Assembly (NCBI GenBank): GCA_018364485.1
Contig: JAGZLX010000014.1
Span: forward strand, 1 to 31,096
DNA length: 31,096 bases
DNA from: Granulicatella adiacens
GTDB lineage: Bacteria; Bacillota; Bacilli; Lactobacillales; Aerococcaceae
Reading direction: 5' to 3'
A model generated the notes under the pieces. It was not told the DNA's origin. It was given only the letters and a program-made list of their open reading frames with translations, and did not search any database. The position numbers and the translations under genes were made by a program. Below, piece by piece: positions 1 to 7,638 of the stretch (position 1 is the first letter of the stretch; each line of letters starts with the position of its first letter).

Positions 1-429
1 TTGTTCATATGGAGTTGCTGCAGAAACTGAAGTTGTTGCTACCGCTGTCCCCGCTGCTACTAATCCAATCATTAAGATTGTTTTCTTAGCTTTCTTATTT
101 GATACTACAAAGTAAGCTGCTCCTGATAATGATACGATACCAAAAACCGCTAGATTTGTTGTCGAAGATGACCCCGTGTTTGGTAAAGTGTCGCCTAATG
201 GGCATTTCCCTTTATCCAATTCATAAACGTACAATGTCGCTTGCCCAGCTTGTGCAGGCGCTGTTGGTTCACCTGGTTGAATTGCCTCACGTTGTTCTTT
301 TGTTAAATCAGCAATATTCACTGATTGTACTTCAGGAGTCTCAGCATTCGCTACTTTAGAAGCGGACATTCCAGCAAAAGCAAATAACATCATAACTACA
401 GCACATAGTTTTAACCATTTGTTTTTCAT
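1..429 (-). CDS. Exported protein with internal LPXTG motif, paralogue 1 (C-terminus off the left edge)
   Basis: 143 codons are visible from an ATG preceded by GGAGG; the frame stays open to base 1, so the C-terminus is missing. Residues 1-29 form a Sec signal peptide ending VANA. A short mature region follows with the family motif DLTKEQREAIQ (41-51). Cys76 and LPNTG (82-86) come next, then a hydrophobic segment (about 92-110), a basic cluster NKKAKK (111-116) and a second hydrophobic segment ending SVSA (about 117-137). It is the same design as the three genes to its right, so a Thr-rich tail is expected beyond the edge. A normal sortase substrate ends just after the basic cluster; this protein does not. 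Function is unknown. Surface display by sortase A is inferred from the motif. Confidence 0.8.
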   Translation of the reverse strand, partial: MKNKWLKLCAVVMMLFAFAGMSASKVANAETPEVQSVNIADLTKEQREAIQPGEPTAPAQAGQATLYVYELDKGKCPLGDTLPNTGSSSTTNLAVFGIVSLSGAAYFVVSNKKAKKTILMIGLVAAGTAVATTSVSAATPYEQ

Positions 430-460
430 CTGATTTTCCCTCCTTAATTTTTATGTTTAA

Positions 461-489
461 ATTATAATGTTTATTTGAAGAAATTTCAA
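461..489 (-). promoter_or_regulatory. SigA-type promoter of paralogue 1
   Basis: On the minus strand TTGAAA (484-489), a 17-base spacer and a perfect TATAAT (461-466) lie about 30 bases upstream of the ATG at 429. The rest of 430-637 is AT-rich with no other feature seen. Confidence 0.75.
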
Positions 490-637
490 ACATTTTCAAT
501 CTTCTTATATACTTTTTAACATATTTATAGCTTTTTTCCCTCAAAAGGAACTTTTTAGGAACGTTTATTTCCAAATGTTTCCGTTTTTCGTTCGGTGGTA
601 ATCCGATGTTTTTTGTACTTATTTCCATGTTTCTACA

Positions 638-671
638 TAAAAAAAGACCGAAGAATATATCTTCGATCTTT
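638..671 (-). terminator. Rho-independent terminator after paralogue 2
   Basis: Read on the minus strand, AAAGATCGAAG pairs with CTTCGGTCTTT (one wobble) around a 7-base AT loop and is followed by a run of T. It starts within 10 bases of the stop codon of the gene at 680-1402. Confidence 0.85.
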
Positions 672-679
672 GATGATTT

Positions 680-1402
680 CTATAAACGATCCGTTGGCGC
701 CACTGTATAAGCTTCTGTCGAAGTTGTTGCCATCGTTTGAGTAGTCGGCTCTTCTGTCGTTGTAGTTTGGGTTGTTGTCGTTTCTTCTGTCGTCGTTGTT
801 GGTTCTTCCGTTGTCGTTTCAGTCGTTGTTGTTGCTTCTGTTGTCACAACAGTTGTCGTCGAACCTGCTGTCGTTGTTTCTTCTGAAATATAGAATCCAA
901 CGTAGTCATAACAATCAATCTCCTCAGGGTCTAAGTTCATTTGTTCAATGATTTGACCTAAGATTGAGCTGTCCGCTGCTAAAACCTCTCCTTGGAAAGC
1001 AAAGAATGTTCCTAAGCCACCAAGTACTAAAACTGTTTTAGCAATGTTGCGCATCTTGTTTGATTTCACTAAGTACAGACCACCTGCTACTAATACGACT
1101 GCAAAAACTGCTGAAACAGTGTTTGCGACTGTACCAGTATTTGGTAATTCTGGACCTCGCTTTGGAATCGATACACCACAAGTATTATTCTTTCTATATA
1201 CATAAACCGCATGCGAGCCATCTTTCAAATCAGCCTCAGTTGGTTTCCCTTGTTTAATTTCTTTTCTAACGTTTTCAGTTGTTTTGTCATAATCCACATA
1301 GTGCACTGTTGCTGCTTCAGTAGTTGAAGATACCGTTACACCGATGATAAAAGTTAATAAAGTCGCTACTAATAATTTAGATATTTTTTTCAAGCTATGC
1401 AT
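680..1402 (-). CDS. Exported protein with internal LPXTG motif and Thr-rich tail, paralogue 2
   Basis: 240 residues. Signal peptide 1-30 (TTEA-A), Cys75, LPNTG at 86-90, hydrophobic segment about 93-113, basic loop KSNKMR (113-118), second hydrophobic segment about 120-142 ending VLAA. Cys164 lies in the family motif C-x-x-Y-V-G-F, and a Thr/Glu-rich tail (about 175-230) ends YTVAPTDRL. It is the most divergent of the four: the mature N-terminal part lacks the TKEQREAIQ motif and has NVRKEIKQGKPTEADL at that place. The ATG is only about 2 bases from its GGGGG; a TTG three codons in (1393) has about 9-base spacing and would give MKKISKLL, so the true start may be that TTG. Function unknown. 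Confidence 0.82.
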   Translation of the reverse strand: MHSLKKISKLLVATLLTFIIGVTVSSTTEAATVHYVDYDKTTENVRKEIKQGKPTEADLKDGSHAVYVYRKNNTCGVSIPKRGPELPNTGTVANTVSAVFAVVLVAGGLYLVKSNKMRNIAKTVLVLGGLGTFFAFQGEVLAADSSILGQIIEQMNLDPEEIDCYDYVGFYISEETTTAGSTTTVVTTEATTTTETTTEEPTTTTEETTTTQTTTTEEPTTQTMATTSTEAYTVAPTDRL

Positions 1403-1428
1403 TCCCCCTTTTTTCTTAATAGCCCACT

Positions 1429-1457
1429 ATTGTACTGTATCTATTTTTAGATTGCAA
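1429..1457 (-). promoter_or_regulatory. SigA-type promoter of paralogue 2
   Basis: Minus strand TTGCAA (1452-1457), 17-base spacer, TACAAT (1429-1434), 27 bases upstream of the start codon. No clear terminator was found between this promoter and the stop of paralogue 3 at 1528, so read-through is possible. Confidence 0.75.
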
Positions 1458-1527
1458 AATTAGTGGATTAGATTCATAACCAACTTTCGTCACTTAAGAG
1501 GAAATTTTTAGAAACAGTCAGTTACTT

Positions 1528-2157
1528 TTAAAAATGGTCCGTTGGTACTACTGTATATGTTTGTTCAGTTGTTGTTTCTTCAGTAGTAGTCGTTTCCGTT
1601 GTAGCTTCAGTCGTTGTAGTCTTCGGTTCTTCCGTCGTTGTTTCAGTCGTTGCTTCCGTTGTCACTTCAGCAGTCGTTGAAGATTCAGTGGTTGTAGTCG
1701 TATTCTTCTCAATAATATAACCAATATAAATTGTACATTCTTCTTCAACGAATGACGACCCTGCTGAAACTAAGCTTGTGCTCGCAGCAGTACCAGACAA
1801 TACCAAACCTACAATTAAAATAAATTTCTTTCCGTTTTTATTAGTAACTAGAAAATACCCAGCTCCTGTCAACGCCAAGATACCTAGACTAACCATTATC
1901 ATCGTCGAATCAGTTCCGGTCTTCGGTAATTGACATACTTCTTTATTGTAATCATACACAAGGATCACTCGTTCCCCATCAAGAGCTTCATAGTTTGGTT
2001 CACCCTTTTGAATCTGTTCTTTCTGCTGTGGGGTTAAATCATTAAATTGCACAGTAACCACTTCTGGCTGTGCTGCTTCTACTAATGGATTCGTATAAAT
2101 TCCGAAAAGTCCCAATAACATGATGAATGTCGCTAATTTAAAAGTTATTCCCTTCAT
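1528..2157 (-). CDS. Exported protein with internal LPXTG motif and Thr-rich tail, paralogue 3
   Basis: 209 residues from the ATG at 2157, chosen because AGGAG lies 7 bases upstream; an in-frame ATG 8 codons earlier would place that AGGAG inside the coding region. Signal peptide 1-29 (LVEAA), family motif DLTPQQKEQIQ (40-50), Cys75, LPKTG (77-81), hydrophobic segment about 85-105, basic loop NKNGKK (106-111), second hydrophobic segment about 112-132 ending LVSA. The motif CTIYIGYI begins at Cys141, and a Thr/Glu-rich tail (about 152-198) ends YTVVPTDHF. The architecture matches its neighbours. Sortase anchoring is inferred from the motif; the role of the tail is unknown. Confidence 0.85.
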   Translation of the reverse strand: MKGITFKLATFIMLLGLFGIYTNPLVEAAQPEVVTVQFNDLTPQQKEQIQKGEPNYEALDGERVILVYDYNKEVCQLPKTGTDSTMIMVSLGILALTGAGYFLVTNKNGKKFILIVGLVLSGTAASTSLVSAGSSFVEEECTIYIGYIIEKNTTTTTESSTTAEVTTEATTETTTEEPKTTTTEATTETTTTEETTTEQTYTVVPTDHF

Positions 2158-2191
2158 GCATTTTCTCCTATCTATACTCATATTCCATTAT

Positions 2192-2220
2192 ATTATCACA
2201 TAATTCTCCAACGAACTCAA
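2192..2220 (-). promoter_or_regulatory. Extended -10 promoter of paralogue 3
   Basis: Minus strand TTGAGT (2215-2220), 17-base spacer, TGTGATAAT with the -10 GATAAT at 2192-2197. It lies between the terminator of paralogue 4 and the start of paralogue 3. Confidence 0.65.
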
Positions 2221-2284
2221 ACAATCCTTGTGTAAATTCACAAACTTTTCAAATTCCCTCTTACTCACCTCTAAAATCAGGTAC

Positions 2285-2321
2285 AAAAAAACTGACGAAG
2301 TTTCCTTCGTCAGTTGCTTTT
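2285..2321 (-). terminator. Rho-independent terminator after paralogue 4
   Basis: A perfect 11-bp stem AACTGACGAAG (2290-2300 with 2305-2315) and a 4-base loop. The minus strand continues into seven T, and the plus strand also has a T-run, so it can work both ways. Confidence 0.9.
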
Positions 2322-2330
2322 TAACCTAAA

Positions 2331-3032
2331 TTATAAGTGATCATTAGGATAGACTTCGGCACCACCAATTGTAGTTTCTTCTGTCGTAGTAGTTGTTGTT
2401 GCTTCAGTAGTCGTTGTTGACTCTGTAGTCGTTGTTGATTCTGTTGTTGTAGTAGACTCTGTAGTTGACTCAGTAGTCGCTTCAGTTGTTGTAGTTGCTT
2501 CTGTAGATTCTGCTGTTGTAGCTTCTGTAGTAGCTTCTGTTGAAGTTGTTGACTCTGTTGTTGTTTCACCAGACTCACGGATGAATCCTACATATTTGTA
2601 GCAGCTGTCATCTGATAATGTTTCATTCGCAGATACAACTGATGTTACAGATACTGCTCCTGATAATACAAGACCTGCCATTAATACCATCTTCTTACCA
2701 TTTTTGTTTGATACTAAGAAGTATGCAGCGCCTGTTAAGGCTACGATTCCAGCAACCATCATCAAAGCTTGTGAACCAGTACCAGTTTCTGGTAAAGCTG
2801 GTGCTAATTGACATGCGTTTTTGTCGTACGCATAGACTAATAAAGTACGTTCCCCTTCTTTAGCTGGAGTTGGTTGTCCAGATTGAATCGCCTCACGTTG
2901 TTCTTTTGTTAAATCAGCGATGTTTACAGTAACTACTTCTGGAGCCGCTGCTTGTGCTACTGTATTTGAAAATAGTCCTACAAGACCTAATAAAGTTACA
3001 ATAACTAATAATTTTGCAGATAGTTTTTTCAT
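2331..3032 (-). CDS. Exported protein with internal LPXTG motif and Thr-rich tail, paralogue 4
   Basis: 233 residues; AGGAAGAG sits just upstream of the ATG. Signal peptide 1-29 (VAQAA), motif DLTKEQREAIQ (40-50), Cys74, LPETG (80-84), hydrophobic segment about 88-108, basic loop NKNGKK (109-114), second hydrophobic segment about 115-135 ending VVSA. The motif CYKYVGFI begins at Cys144, and a Thr/Ser/Glu-rich tail (about 156-222) ends EVYPNDHL. Two cysteines are conserved, one before LPXTG and one after the second hydrophobic segment; both would be outside the membrane if the two segments form a hairpin. This is the most regular member of the family. Function unknown. Confidence 0.85.
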   Translation of the reverse strand: MKKLSAKLLVIVTLLGLVGLFSNTVAQAAAPEVVTVNIADLTKEQREAIQSGQPTPAKEGERTLLVYAYDKNACQLAPALPETGTGSQALMMVAGIVALTGAAYFLVSNKNGKKMVLMAGLVLSGAVSVTSVVSANETLSDDSCYKYVGFIRESGETTTESTTSTEATTEATTAESTEATTTTEATTESTTESTTTTESTTTTESTTTTEATTTTTTEETTIGGAEVYPNDHL

Positions 3033-3065
3033 TTATCTCTTCCTTTCATTTTTGACTGCCGGAAC

Positions 3066-3094
3066 ATAGTAACATACCTAAAAAATGATTGCAA
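3066..3094 (-). promoter_or_regulatory. SigA-type promoter of paralogue 4
   Basis: Minus strand TTGCAA (3089-3094), 17-base spacer, TACTAT (3066-3071), 33 bases upstream of the start codon. Confidence 0.7.
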
Positions 3095-3252
3095 ATAATT
3101 TCCTCTTGTAGGCACGATTATCTACATTTCACAATCTTTTATCAGAATTAAACGAAATAATATTTATTAAACCTTATTTGTTCTCTCGAATTTTCGTTTT
3201 CATATTTTCATTTCACAATCGTTCTATTTTAAAATAACTTATTTCCCTTCCC

Positions 3253-3630
3253 ACTACAACAATACACTGTTCATTTACGCTAAAGAAAAAGAGCCCTTCG
3301 AATTTGATTGCACTCAATGAACTCCCTGCTTTGGTGCCTTTATTCGCACTACAACTATACACAGCACAAATCTATCTCCAAACAAAAAAATACTGCGCCT
3401 TTCGGACTTAATAATAGCAGTAATGGGAATTAGCAACCGATGTGAAATAGAGGGAGTAAGGAATTTATTCCCTACTCCCTCTTTGAAGCTCGGTAGCGAT
3501 TGAGACCATAGGCTCAATCCGGTGCCTCATTACAGCTATTATAAATATGTCCGAAATCTCCTCTAGTTTTTAAAAACTACAACTATATAAAGGCAATATC
3601 TAGTCATTTGCACTAAAGAAAAAAGAGACC
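3253..3630. repeat. Imperfect direct repeat flanking E1 (3253-3297 and 3576-3630)
   Basis: ACTACAAC, then ATA, then TCATTT and CTAAAGAAAAA-GAG occur in the same order at 3253-3297 and 3576-3630. The first copy leads into E1 and the second into E2. A further ACTACAACTATA lies at 3347-3358. Bases 3290-3360 look like a decayed element end (GGTGCC followed by a Pu/Py arm). This suggests segmental duplication of a leader plus element unit. Apart from this and E1/E2, 3033-3810 holds no gene that I can support. Confidence 0.45.
3400..3556 (-). repeat. Structured intergenic element E1
   Basis: Long imperfect palindrome. Outer stem: TTCGGAC (3401-3407) with GTCCGAA (3549-3555), then AATAGC-GTAATG with CATTAC-GCTATT. 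Read on the minus strand, hairpin A is GATTGAG/CTCAATC with loop CCTATGGT. Hairpin B is AGAGGGAGTA/TACTCCCTCT (3449-3458 with 3473-3482). Between them is the conserved internal loop GCTTCAAA opposite TTTCACA, closed by CCGA/TCGG. It shares this plan with E2-E6. It lies between the exporter operon and paralogue 4. Confidence 0.8.
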
Positions 3631-3798
3631 TTCAGATTTTATAGTAACAACAATAGCGAGTGTAATTGATTCGAATTACGGACGCTAAGGATTTTAATCC
3701 ATAGCGTCCGTTTAAGAATCGATAGGAAGTGAGACCCAAGGCTCACTCCGGTACAGCTATTGTAGTTACTATAAAAATATCCGAAGGATCTCTTTTCT
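3617..3798 (-). repeat. Structured intergenic element E2
   Basis: Nearly perfect outer stem of about 40 bp (3617-3656 with about 3754-3798). On the minus strand: hairpin A GAGTGAG/CTCACTT with loop CCTTGGGT, and hairpin B ACGGACGCTA/TAGCGTCCGT. The internal loop is variant here: GATTC-TTAAA opposite TAATTC-GAATC, so the closing pairs changed on both sides together. The junction pair is TGTA/TACA where other copies have GCA/TGC. The minus-strand end runs into the stop of the exporter gene at 3811 and may terminate it. Confidence 0.8.
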
Positions 3799-3810
3799 AT
3801 TATTTGTGCA

Positions 3811-5616
3811 CTAATCGAGTTCGATTTGGCCTGTGTATAGTTTGTAGTAGACGCCGCGTTTGTCCATAAGACTCTCATGGTCTCCGCGTTCGATAATCTC
3901 ACCGTGATCCATTACCATAATCACGTCCGAATTACGAATCGTAGAAAGACGGTGCGCAATTACAAATGAAGTACGGCCTTCCATCAATTGGTCCATACCG
4001 CGTGAAATCAACGCTTCAGTATGGCTATCGATTGAACTTGTTGCTTCATCAAGAATTAATACTTTAGGGTTCGCAACGGCAGCACGTGCAATCGCAAGTA
4101 ATTGACGTTGACCTTGTGACAAGCCTTCTCCGTCCCCTGTAATTTCTGTTTGGTATCCTTGAGGAAGACGTTTGATAAAGCTGTGGGCATTGGCAAGTTT
4201 CGCCGCCTTAATGACTTCATCATCAGTCGCGTCTAAATTACCGTAGCGGATATTATCCGCAATTGTTCCAGTAAATAAATGTGTGTCTTGCAATACAATC
4301 GAAATTGTCTTACGTAAGTCATCTTTCTTAATCTTCGTTACTGGAATCTCATCAAATGTAATGACCCCAGAATCGATTTCATAGAAACGGTTGATTAAGT
4401 TTGTAATGGTCGTTTTACCAGCACCAGTCGCCCCTACAAAGGCTACCTTCAATCCTGGTTCCGCCCAAACATTGATATCTTTCAAGATACGCACTCCTGG
4501 CACATAACCAAAGTCAACATTGTGTAGTTGGATGTTTCCGACAACTGGAATACGTTTGTCGCCATCCACCCAATACCATTGATTTGGATCGCGTTGGTCC
4601 AGAGTAACCGTTCCTTCGTCGACTTCAGGTTTTTCACGAAGAATCGCGAAGATACGTTCTGCCCCGGCCATCGCACTAAGAAGTACGTTCATTTGTTGAG
4701 ACATTTGACCAAGTGGTTGTGCGAATGTTCTTGAGAATTGTAGGAATGAGGCAAGCCCCCCAATATCCATCGCATTAATAATCACTAAGTATCCACCAAC
4801 TGCTGCAGTAATCGCATAATTCACGTAACTGATGTTTCCTAAGATTGGGAACATGATACTTGAGTAGAATTGCGCGTTATTGGCAGCTTCTTGAAGTTCA
4901 GTGTTGAGTTTATTGAATTCATCTAACACTTTATGTTCGTGGTTAAATACTTTCACGACTTTTTGTCCTTCAATATGCTCTTCCACGAATCCATTCACTT
5001 GTCCAAGAATCGCTTGTTGCACAGCGAATTGTTTTCCTGATTTGACCCCTAGTTTCTTCACGATTTGGAACATCAAGAATACCATCGCAATCAAGAGCAC
5101 TGTTAAGATTGGTGAAAGGATGACCATCATCACAAACGTCAATACTAATTGAAGCGTTGAGCTAATAATCATTAACATACTGTTGTTAAACGCGTTTTGA
5201 ATATTTTCAAAGTCGTTTGTAAAACGAGACATTAAGTCCCCATGCTTATTCGTATCAAAGAATCGAATTGGCAAACTTTGAATATGGTTGAATAAATCTG
5301 CACGCATTTTTTCGATGGTATTTTGTCCCACCGTTACCATTAAACGTGCTGAGAAGTAGCTGGCTGTTGCCCCAAGTACATAGACAATCGCGATAAAGCC
5401 AAGCATTTTCGCTAATCCGGCTAAATCCCCTGTTTCAATAAAATCATTGATTAACGGACGAATCGCATAAGTCCCGATAATTCCGGATGCACTTGCAATA
5501 ATTAAGCAGACTACAACTACTGCAAGAGTCCATTTACTCTTCCACAAATAACCCCATAAGTCTGCCAAAGTTTGTTTTATATTTTCTGGACGTTTTGGCC
5601 CTTTATTTCTATTCAT
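3811..5616 (-). CDS. Heterodimeric ABC exporter, subunit with canonical ATPase site
   Basis: 601 residues: an N-terminal six-helix ABC exporter domain (about 25-330) fused to an ATP-binding domain (about 365-600). Walker A is GATGAGKTT, Walker B LILDEATSSID with the catalytic Glu, and the H-loop IAHR. The signature is the non-canonical LSQGQ. The signature of one subunit faces the ATP bound by the other, so this LSQGQ belongs to the degenerate site formed with the partner. The ATG overlaps the partner's stop by 8 bases (ATGAATAG) and AAAGGAG precedes it, so the two are translationally coupled. The family (LmrCD, BmrCD type) exports drugs and lipophilic compounds; the substrate here is unknown. 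Confidence 0.93.
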   Translation of the reverse strand: MNRNKGPKRPENIKQTLADLWGYLWKSKWTLAVVVVCLIIASASGIIGTYAIRPLINDFIETGDLAGLAKMLGFIAIVYVLGATASYFSARLMVTVGQNTIEKMRADLFNHIQSLPIRFFDTNKHGDLMSRFTNDFENIQNAFNNSMLMIISSTLQLVLTFVMMVILSPILTVLLIAMVFLMFQIVKKLGVKSGKQFAVQQAILGQVNGFVEEHIEGQKVVKVFNHEHKVLDEFNKLNTELQEAANNAQFYSSIMFPILGNISYVNYAITAAVGGYLVIINAMDIGGLASFLQFSRTFAQPLGQMSQQMNVLLSAMAGAERIFAILREKPEVDEGTVTLDQRDPNQWYWVDGDKRIPVVGNIQLHNVDFGYVPGVRILKDINVWAEPGLKVAFVGATGAGKTTITNLINRFYEIDSGVITFDEIPVTKIKKDDLRKTISIVLQDTHLFTGTIADNIRYGNLDATDDEVIKAAKLANAHSFIKRLPQGYQTEITGDGEGLSQGQRQLLAIARAAVANPKVLILDEATSSIDSHTEALISRGMDQLMEGRTSFVIAHRLSTIRNSDVIMVMDHGEIIERGDHESLMDKRGVYYKLYTGQIELD

Positions 5617-7345
5617 CTCCTTTGGCTCCTTTCATTTGGGTTTCGTAAATATCACGATATAAGTCGTTTGTTTCCATTAACTCTTCGTGAGTTCCGAGTC
5701 CGTTGACTTTACCATCATCTAATACAAGAATATTGTCTGCTCCTTGGATAGATGAAATACGTTGGGCAATAATGATGACCGTTGTATCTGGTAAATGGTT
5801 GAAGAACGCTTCACGGATTTTCGAGTCAGTCGCTGTATCGACCGCTGAAGTTGAATCGTCTAAGATTAACACGGCTGGTTTTCGTAGCATTGCACGTGCA
5901 ATTGTAAGACGTTGTTTTTGTCCACCAGAGAAGTTTGAACCGCCTTGTTCTACACGAGTGTCATAACCATCTGGCATTTCCATAATGAAGTCATGCGCTT
6001 GTGCATGTTTGGCCGCTTGAATCATCTCTTCTTCTGTGGCGTCTGGATTTCCCCATAAGAGGTTCTCACGAATCGTTCCAGAGAATAACGTATTCTTTTG
6101 TAATACCATCGATACGTTTTGACGAAGGTCTGCGAAACGATACTCGCGTACATCATGACCGCCCACACGAACAGTTCCTGCTGTAGTGTCATAAAGTCGA
6201 GGAATCAATTGTACAAGAGAAGATTTTCCTGAACCAGTTGGCCCGATAATCCCGAACACTTCACCTGGTTTAATTTTGAAGTTGATGTCGCTAAGCACTT
6301 CTTCGTCTTGTTGTTTTCCGTATGAGAAATGAACATGATCAAATTCCACTTCACCGTAAACTTTATCAACTGTAATTGGAAATTCAGGTTCTTCCACATC
6401 GATGTTTGTATCTAACACTTCGAAGATACGGTCCATTGATGCTTTTGTCATTGTCAACATGACGAATACGAATGAAATCATCATGAGTGACATCAAGATT
6501 TGTGTGATATAAGAAATGAAACTGATAAGGTCCCCTGTTGTCATCGTTCCACTAATAACGAGTCCACCACCGAACCACATCACGGCAATCGTTACCGCAT
6601 AAACCGTTAATTGCATAATTGGGTTGTTCCACATTACGACATACATCGCATGTAAGGCACGTTCTCTAAATGTAGAGTTTTCTTTGCCGAATTTTTTCTT
6701 CTCGAAGGTTTCACGTACGAATGATTTTACAACGCGAATTCCGATAAAGTTTTCTTGTAATGTACGGTTAATACCGTCTGTTGCTTGTTGTAATTTTCTA
6801 AAGCGAGGAAAGGCTGTAGAAATGATGAGTGCTAATGAGAGCACTAAGATTGGAACTGCAACCATGAAGACAAGCGATAATTGTGCATTGATACTTACCG
6901 CAAAGAAAATCGCGAAGATAAACATCATTGGCGCACGCGCTAAAATACGCATCGTCATAATGGCTGTATTTTGAATGTTGTTAACGTCACTTGTCATACG
7001 CGTAATTAAGGAAGCATTTGAGAAGTGATCGATGTTCTTAAATGAGAAGGCTTGAATTTTCTTCATTTCAGCAGAACGTAATTCTGCGGCAACCCCAGTA
7101 CCGGCAATCGATGCAAATTTCGCACCAAGAACTCCGGCTGAAAGAGAAACAATCGCAACTAGAACCATAATGAATCCTTGTTGCACAATAAAGCCTAAGT
7201 CTTTATTTGGAATCCCTTCGTCGATAATTTGCTTCATAATAATCGGTTGCGCTACTTCACAGAGCACCTCGATTAAGATGGCAAAAAACGCTAAGAAAGG
7301 ATATTTTTTATACTTACTAAAAAACGGAATAATCTGTTTTAGCAT
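5609..7345 (-). CDS. Heterodimeric ABC exporter, subunit with degenerate ATPase site
   Basis: 578 residues from the ATG at 7345 (AAAGGAG about 9 bases upstream); a 23-codon in-frame extension from a TTG would run through the leader hairpin and is not used here. Membrane domain about 15-310, ATP-binding domain about 340-575. Walker A is GPTGSGKSS and the signature SGGQ is canonical, but Walker B is LILDDSTSAVD (Asp where the catalytic Glu should be) and the H-loop is IAQR (Gln for His). Both substitutions mark the inactive site of heterodimeric exporters. With the gene at 3811-5616 it makes one transporter with one working and one degenerate site. First gene of a two-gene operon. Confidence 0.93.
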   Translation of the reverse strand: MLKQIIPFFSKYKKYPFLAFFAILIEVLCEVAQPIIMKQIIDEGIPNKDLGFIVQQGFIMVLVAIVSLSAGVLGAKFASIAGTGVAAELRSAEMKKIQAFSFKNIDHFSNASLITRMTSDVNNIQNTAIMTMRILARAPMMFIFAIFFAVSINAQLSLVFMVAVPILVLSLALIISTAFPRFRKLQQATDGINRTLQENFIGIRVVKSFVRETFEKKKFGKENSTFRERALHAMYVVMWNNPIMQLTVYAVTIAVMWFGGGLVISGTMTTGDLISFISYITQILMSLMMISFVFVMLTMTKASMDRIFEVLDTNIDVEEPEFPITVDKVYGEVEFDHVHFSYGKQQDEEVLSDINFKIKPGEVFGIIGPTGSGKSSLVQLIPRLYDTTAGTVRVGGHDVREYRFADLRQNVSMVLQKNTLFSGTIRENLLWGNPDATEEEMIQAAKHAQAHDFIMEMPDGYDTRVEQGGSNFSGGQKQRLTIARAMLRKPAVLILDDSTSAVDTATDSKIREAFFNHLPDTTVIIIAQRISSIQGADNILVLDDGKVNGLGTHEELMETNDLYRDIYETQMKGAKGDE

Positions 7346-7377
7346 TTTTTCACTCCTTTTTAATGATTTTAGATAAT

Positions 7378-7411
7378 AAAAAACTGCCCTTGAGTTCCTC
7401 TCAAAGACAAG
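7378..7411 (-). promoter_or_regulatory. Leader terminator hairpin (putative attenuator) of the ABC exporter operon
   Basis: On the minus strand an approximately 11-bp stem with three wobbles (7384-7394 with 7400-7411), a 5-base loop and then TTTTTT. It lies between the operon promoter and the first ATG. No minus-strand gene lies upstream (thrC is divergent), so it is not an upstream gene's terminator. In Bacillus subtilis bmrCD is controlled by attenuation through a leader peptide; I see no convincing leader peptide here, so the sensing mechanism is open. Confidence 0.6.
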
Positions 7412-7436
7412 CAATTAGCTACGAATTACTATAAAT

Positions 7437-7465
7437 AGTTTATCAATCTTTTATTGGGTTTTCAA
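7437..7465 (-). promoter_or_regulatory. SigA-type promoter of the ABC exporter operon
   Basis: Minus strand TTGAAA (7460-7465), 17-base spacer, TAAACT (7437-7442). Transcription from here would pass through the hairpin at 7378-7411 before the first gene. Confidence 0.6.
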
Positions 7466-7573
7466 TAGATTGCCCTTCAAAATTTAATTAAATTTTCATT
7501 TTTAGGTTACAATCTTTTCTGCTTAGAAAACGAATATCAGCTTCAACTTTTACACTTCGAATGTGCCTGTGTT

Positions 7574-7603
7574 TTGTGTTCAGAGCGCGATTTATGGTAC
7601 AAT
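7574..7603 (+). promoter_or_regulatory. Promoter of thrC
   Basis: TTGTGT (7574-7579), 18-base spacer, TACAAT (7598-7603), 35 bases before the GTG start. The remainder of 7346-7638 is AT-rich with no further feature seen. Confidence 0.6.
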
Positions 7604-7638
7604 GAGCGCAACGAAATTTTAGAAAGTGAGGGACTCAA

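Noticed and set aside
356..628. Minus-strand open frame of 90 codons upstream of paralogue 1
   Set aside because: It overlaps the paralogue 1 start out of frame and covers that gene's promoter; no family resemblance.
2321..2578. Gln/Leu-rich open frame on the minus strand overlapping the Thr tail
   Set aside because: It is the shifted reading of the ACA/ACT-rich Thr tail of paralogue 4; repeat composition explains it.
3314..3902. Short minus-strand open frames across E1 and E2
   Set aside because: They run through the repeat stems, have no ribosome-binding sites, and the paired structure explains the sequence.
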